From Oceanirhabdus sp. W0125-5 (GTDB lineage Bacteria; Bacillota; Clostridia; Clostridiales; Clostridiaceae): 64,000 bases of DNA. Positions 63,812 through 64,000 of the stretch are shown in pieces. Positions within the stretch are counted from its first letter, which is position 1. Each line of letters opens with the position of its first letter. The notes beneath the pieces are model-generated. The model was not told the DNA's origin and did not search any database. It saw nothing but the letters and a program-made list of their open reading frames with translations. The stretch covers positions 1,026,001 to 1,090,000 of the forward strand of contig NZ_CP115913.1 in the NCBI RefSeq assembly GCF_027938815.1, read 5' to 3'. The translations under genes and the position numbers were made by a program.

Positions 63812-63862
63812 ATAAAAATAAAGCTAGAAATTAAAAATTTCTAACTTTATTTTTATTTATTC
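63810..63862. terminator. Bidirectional terminator between convergent genes
   Basis: A long AT-rich stem (aataaaaataaag-c-tagaaa with tttcta-a-ctttatttttatt) has T-rich tails on both strands. It lies between the exported protein gene and the minus-strand gene at the window end. Confidence 0.75.
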
Positions 63863-63872
63863 TATTTATTAT

Positions 63873-64000
63873 CTATCTATCATTAACCCAGAATTGACGT
63901 ACTCCTGTTCCGTTATTAGGAGTATAAATTGAAGATAATGTTATAGTATGGCTATGTTGTATAAGAAAACTACCTGCGGCATTAGAAACTCTTATTCCAA
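63873..64000 (-). CDS. C-terminal end of a gene running off the window
   Basis: An open minus-strand frame of 42 codons ends at the TAG at 63873-63875. It reads ...GIRVSNAAGSFLIQHSHTITLSSIYTPNNGTGVRQFWVNDR. The Ser/Thr/Asn-rich, beta-type wording suggests a secreted or structural protein. It cannot be named from this part. Confidence 0.45.
   Translation of the reverse strand, partial: GIRVSNAAGSFLIQHSHTITLSSIYTPNNGTGVRQFWVNDR

Noticed and set aside
1..64000. rRNA or tRNA genes
   Set aside because: I saw no rRNA-like sequence or clear cloverleaf; the only tRNA-linked element is the T-box leader.

Overview
The window is AT-rich DNA with dense, clostridial-type genes. They have strong AGGAGG-like ribosome binding sites, frequent GTG/TTG starts, a cysteine T-box leader, perfect sigma-A type promoters, and family matches typical of anaerobic Firmicutes (low-molecular-weight sulfite reductase, FxsA, YaaA, PadR, DUF4474/DUF5104). 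The best guess is a Clostridium or close relative; species cannot be told from the sequence alone.

Layout. 1-6.7 kb: an M42 aminopeptidase, an XRE regulator with a long repeat scaffold, a PadR-ABC exporter operon (fetA/fetB type), a 44-residue protein and an alpha/beta hydrolase with a Cys in the nucleophile elbow. 6.9-35.4 kb: a polymorphic-toxin island. It starts with two secreted accessory proteins and a 2540-residue RHS protein that has an N-terminal subtilase domain and a GIY-YIG-like C-terminal toxin, followed by its immunity gene. An insertion follows (HUH-like protein, tyrosine recombinase, IS110 transposase with a candidate bridge RNA). Then comes a row of headless RHS 3' cassettes carrying different toxin tips (Ntox35-like, DUF4474 twice, PD-(D/E)xK-like, one undescribed, HINT-linked), each with candidate immunity genes. 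Several cassettes are broken by stops or frameshifts. Five copies of a conserved 130-300 bp header repeat punctuate the array; four lie directly before a truncated RHS segment and the fifth closes the island.

35.6-43.1 kb: a TlpA/thioredoxin-like protein whose CxxC motif reads UGA-x-x-C (probable selenoprotein), an AlaX-type tRNA editing protein, small hydrophilic proteins, an Ig-like secreted protein, a sodium:alanine symporter and a TPR-S41 lipoprotein. 43.4-54.8 kb: sbcD-sbcC-membrane protein, WYL regulator, a structured leader plus orphan histidine kinase, fxsA, yaaA and a siroheme sulfite reductase-like pair. 55.1-59.1 kb: a complete arginine-to-spermidine set (speA-type decarboxylase, speD, speE, speB). 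59.4-61.5 kb: T-box(Cys)-cysK-cysE. 61.8-64 kb: a coiled-coil NlpC/P60 hydrolase, a small exported protein and the end of a minus-strand gene.

Two repeat systems run through the window. One is a roughly 240-bp intergenic repeat (six full copies and one partial) built of several short hairpins whose arms change in a compensating way between copies. The other is the RHS-cassette header, whose last 60 bp match the reverse complement of one end of that intergenic repeat. The most notable candidates are the selenocysteine TlpA-like gene, the RHS cassette array with its header repeat, the covarying intergenic repeat, and the riboswitch-like leader before the histidine kinase.
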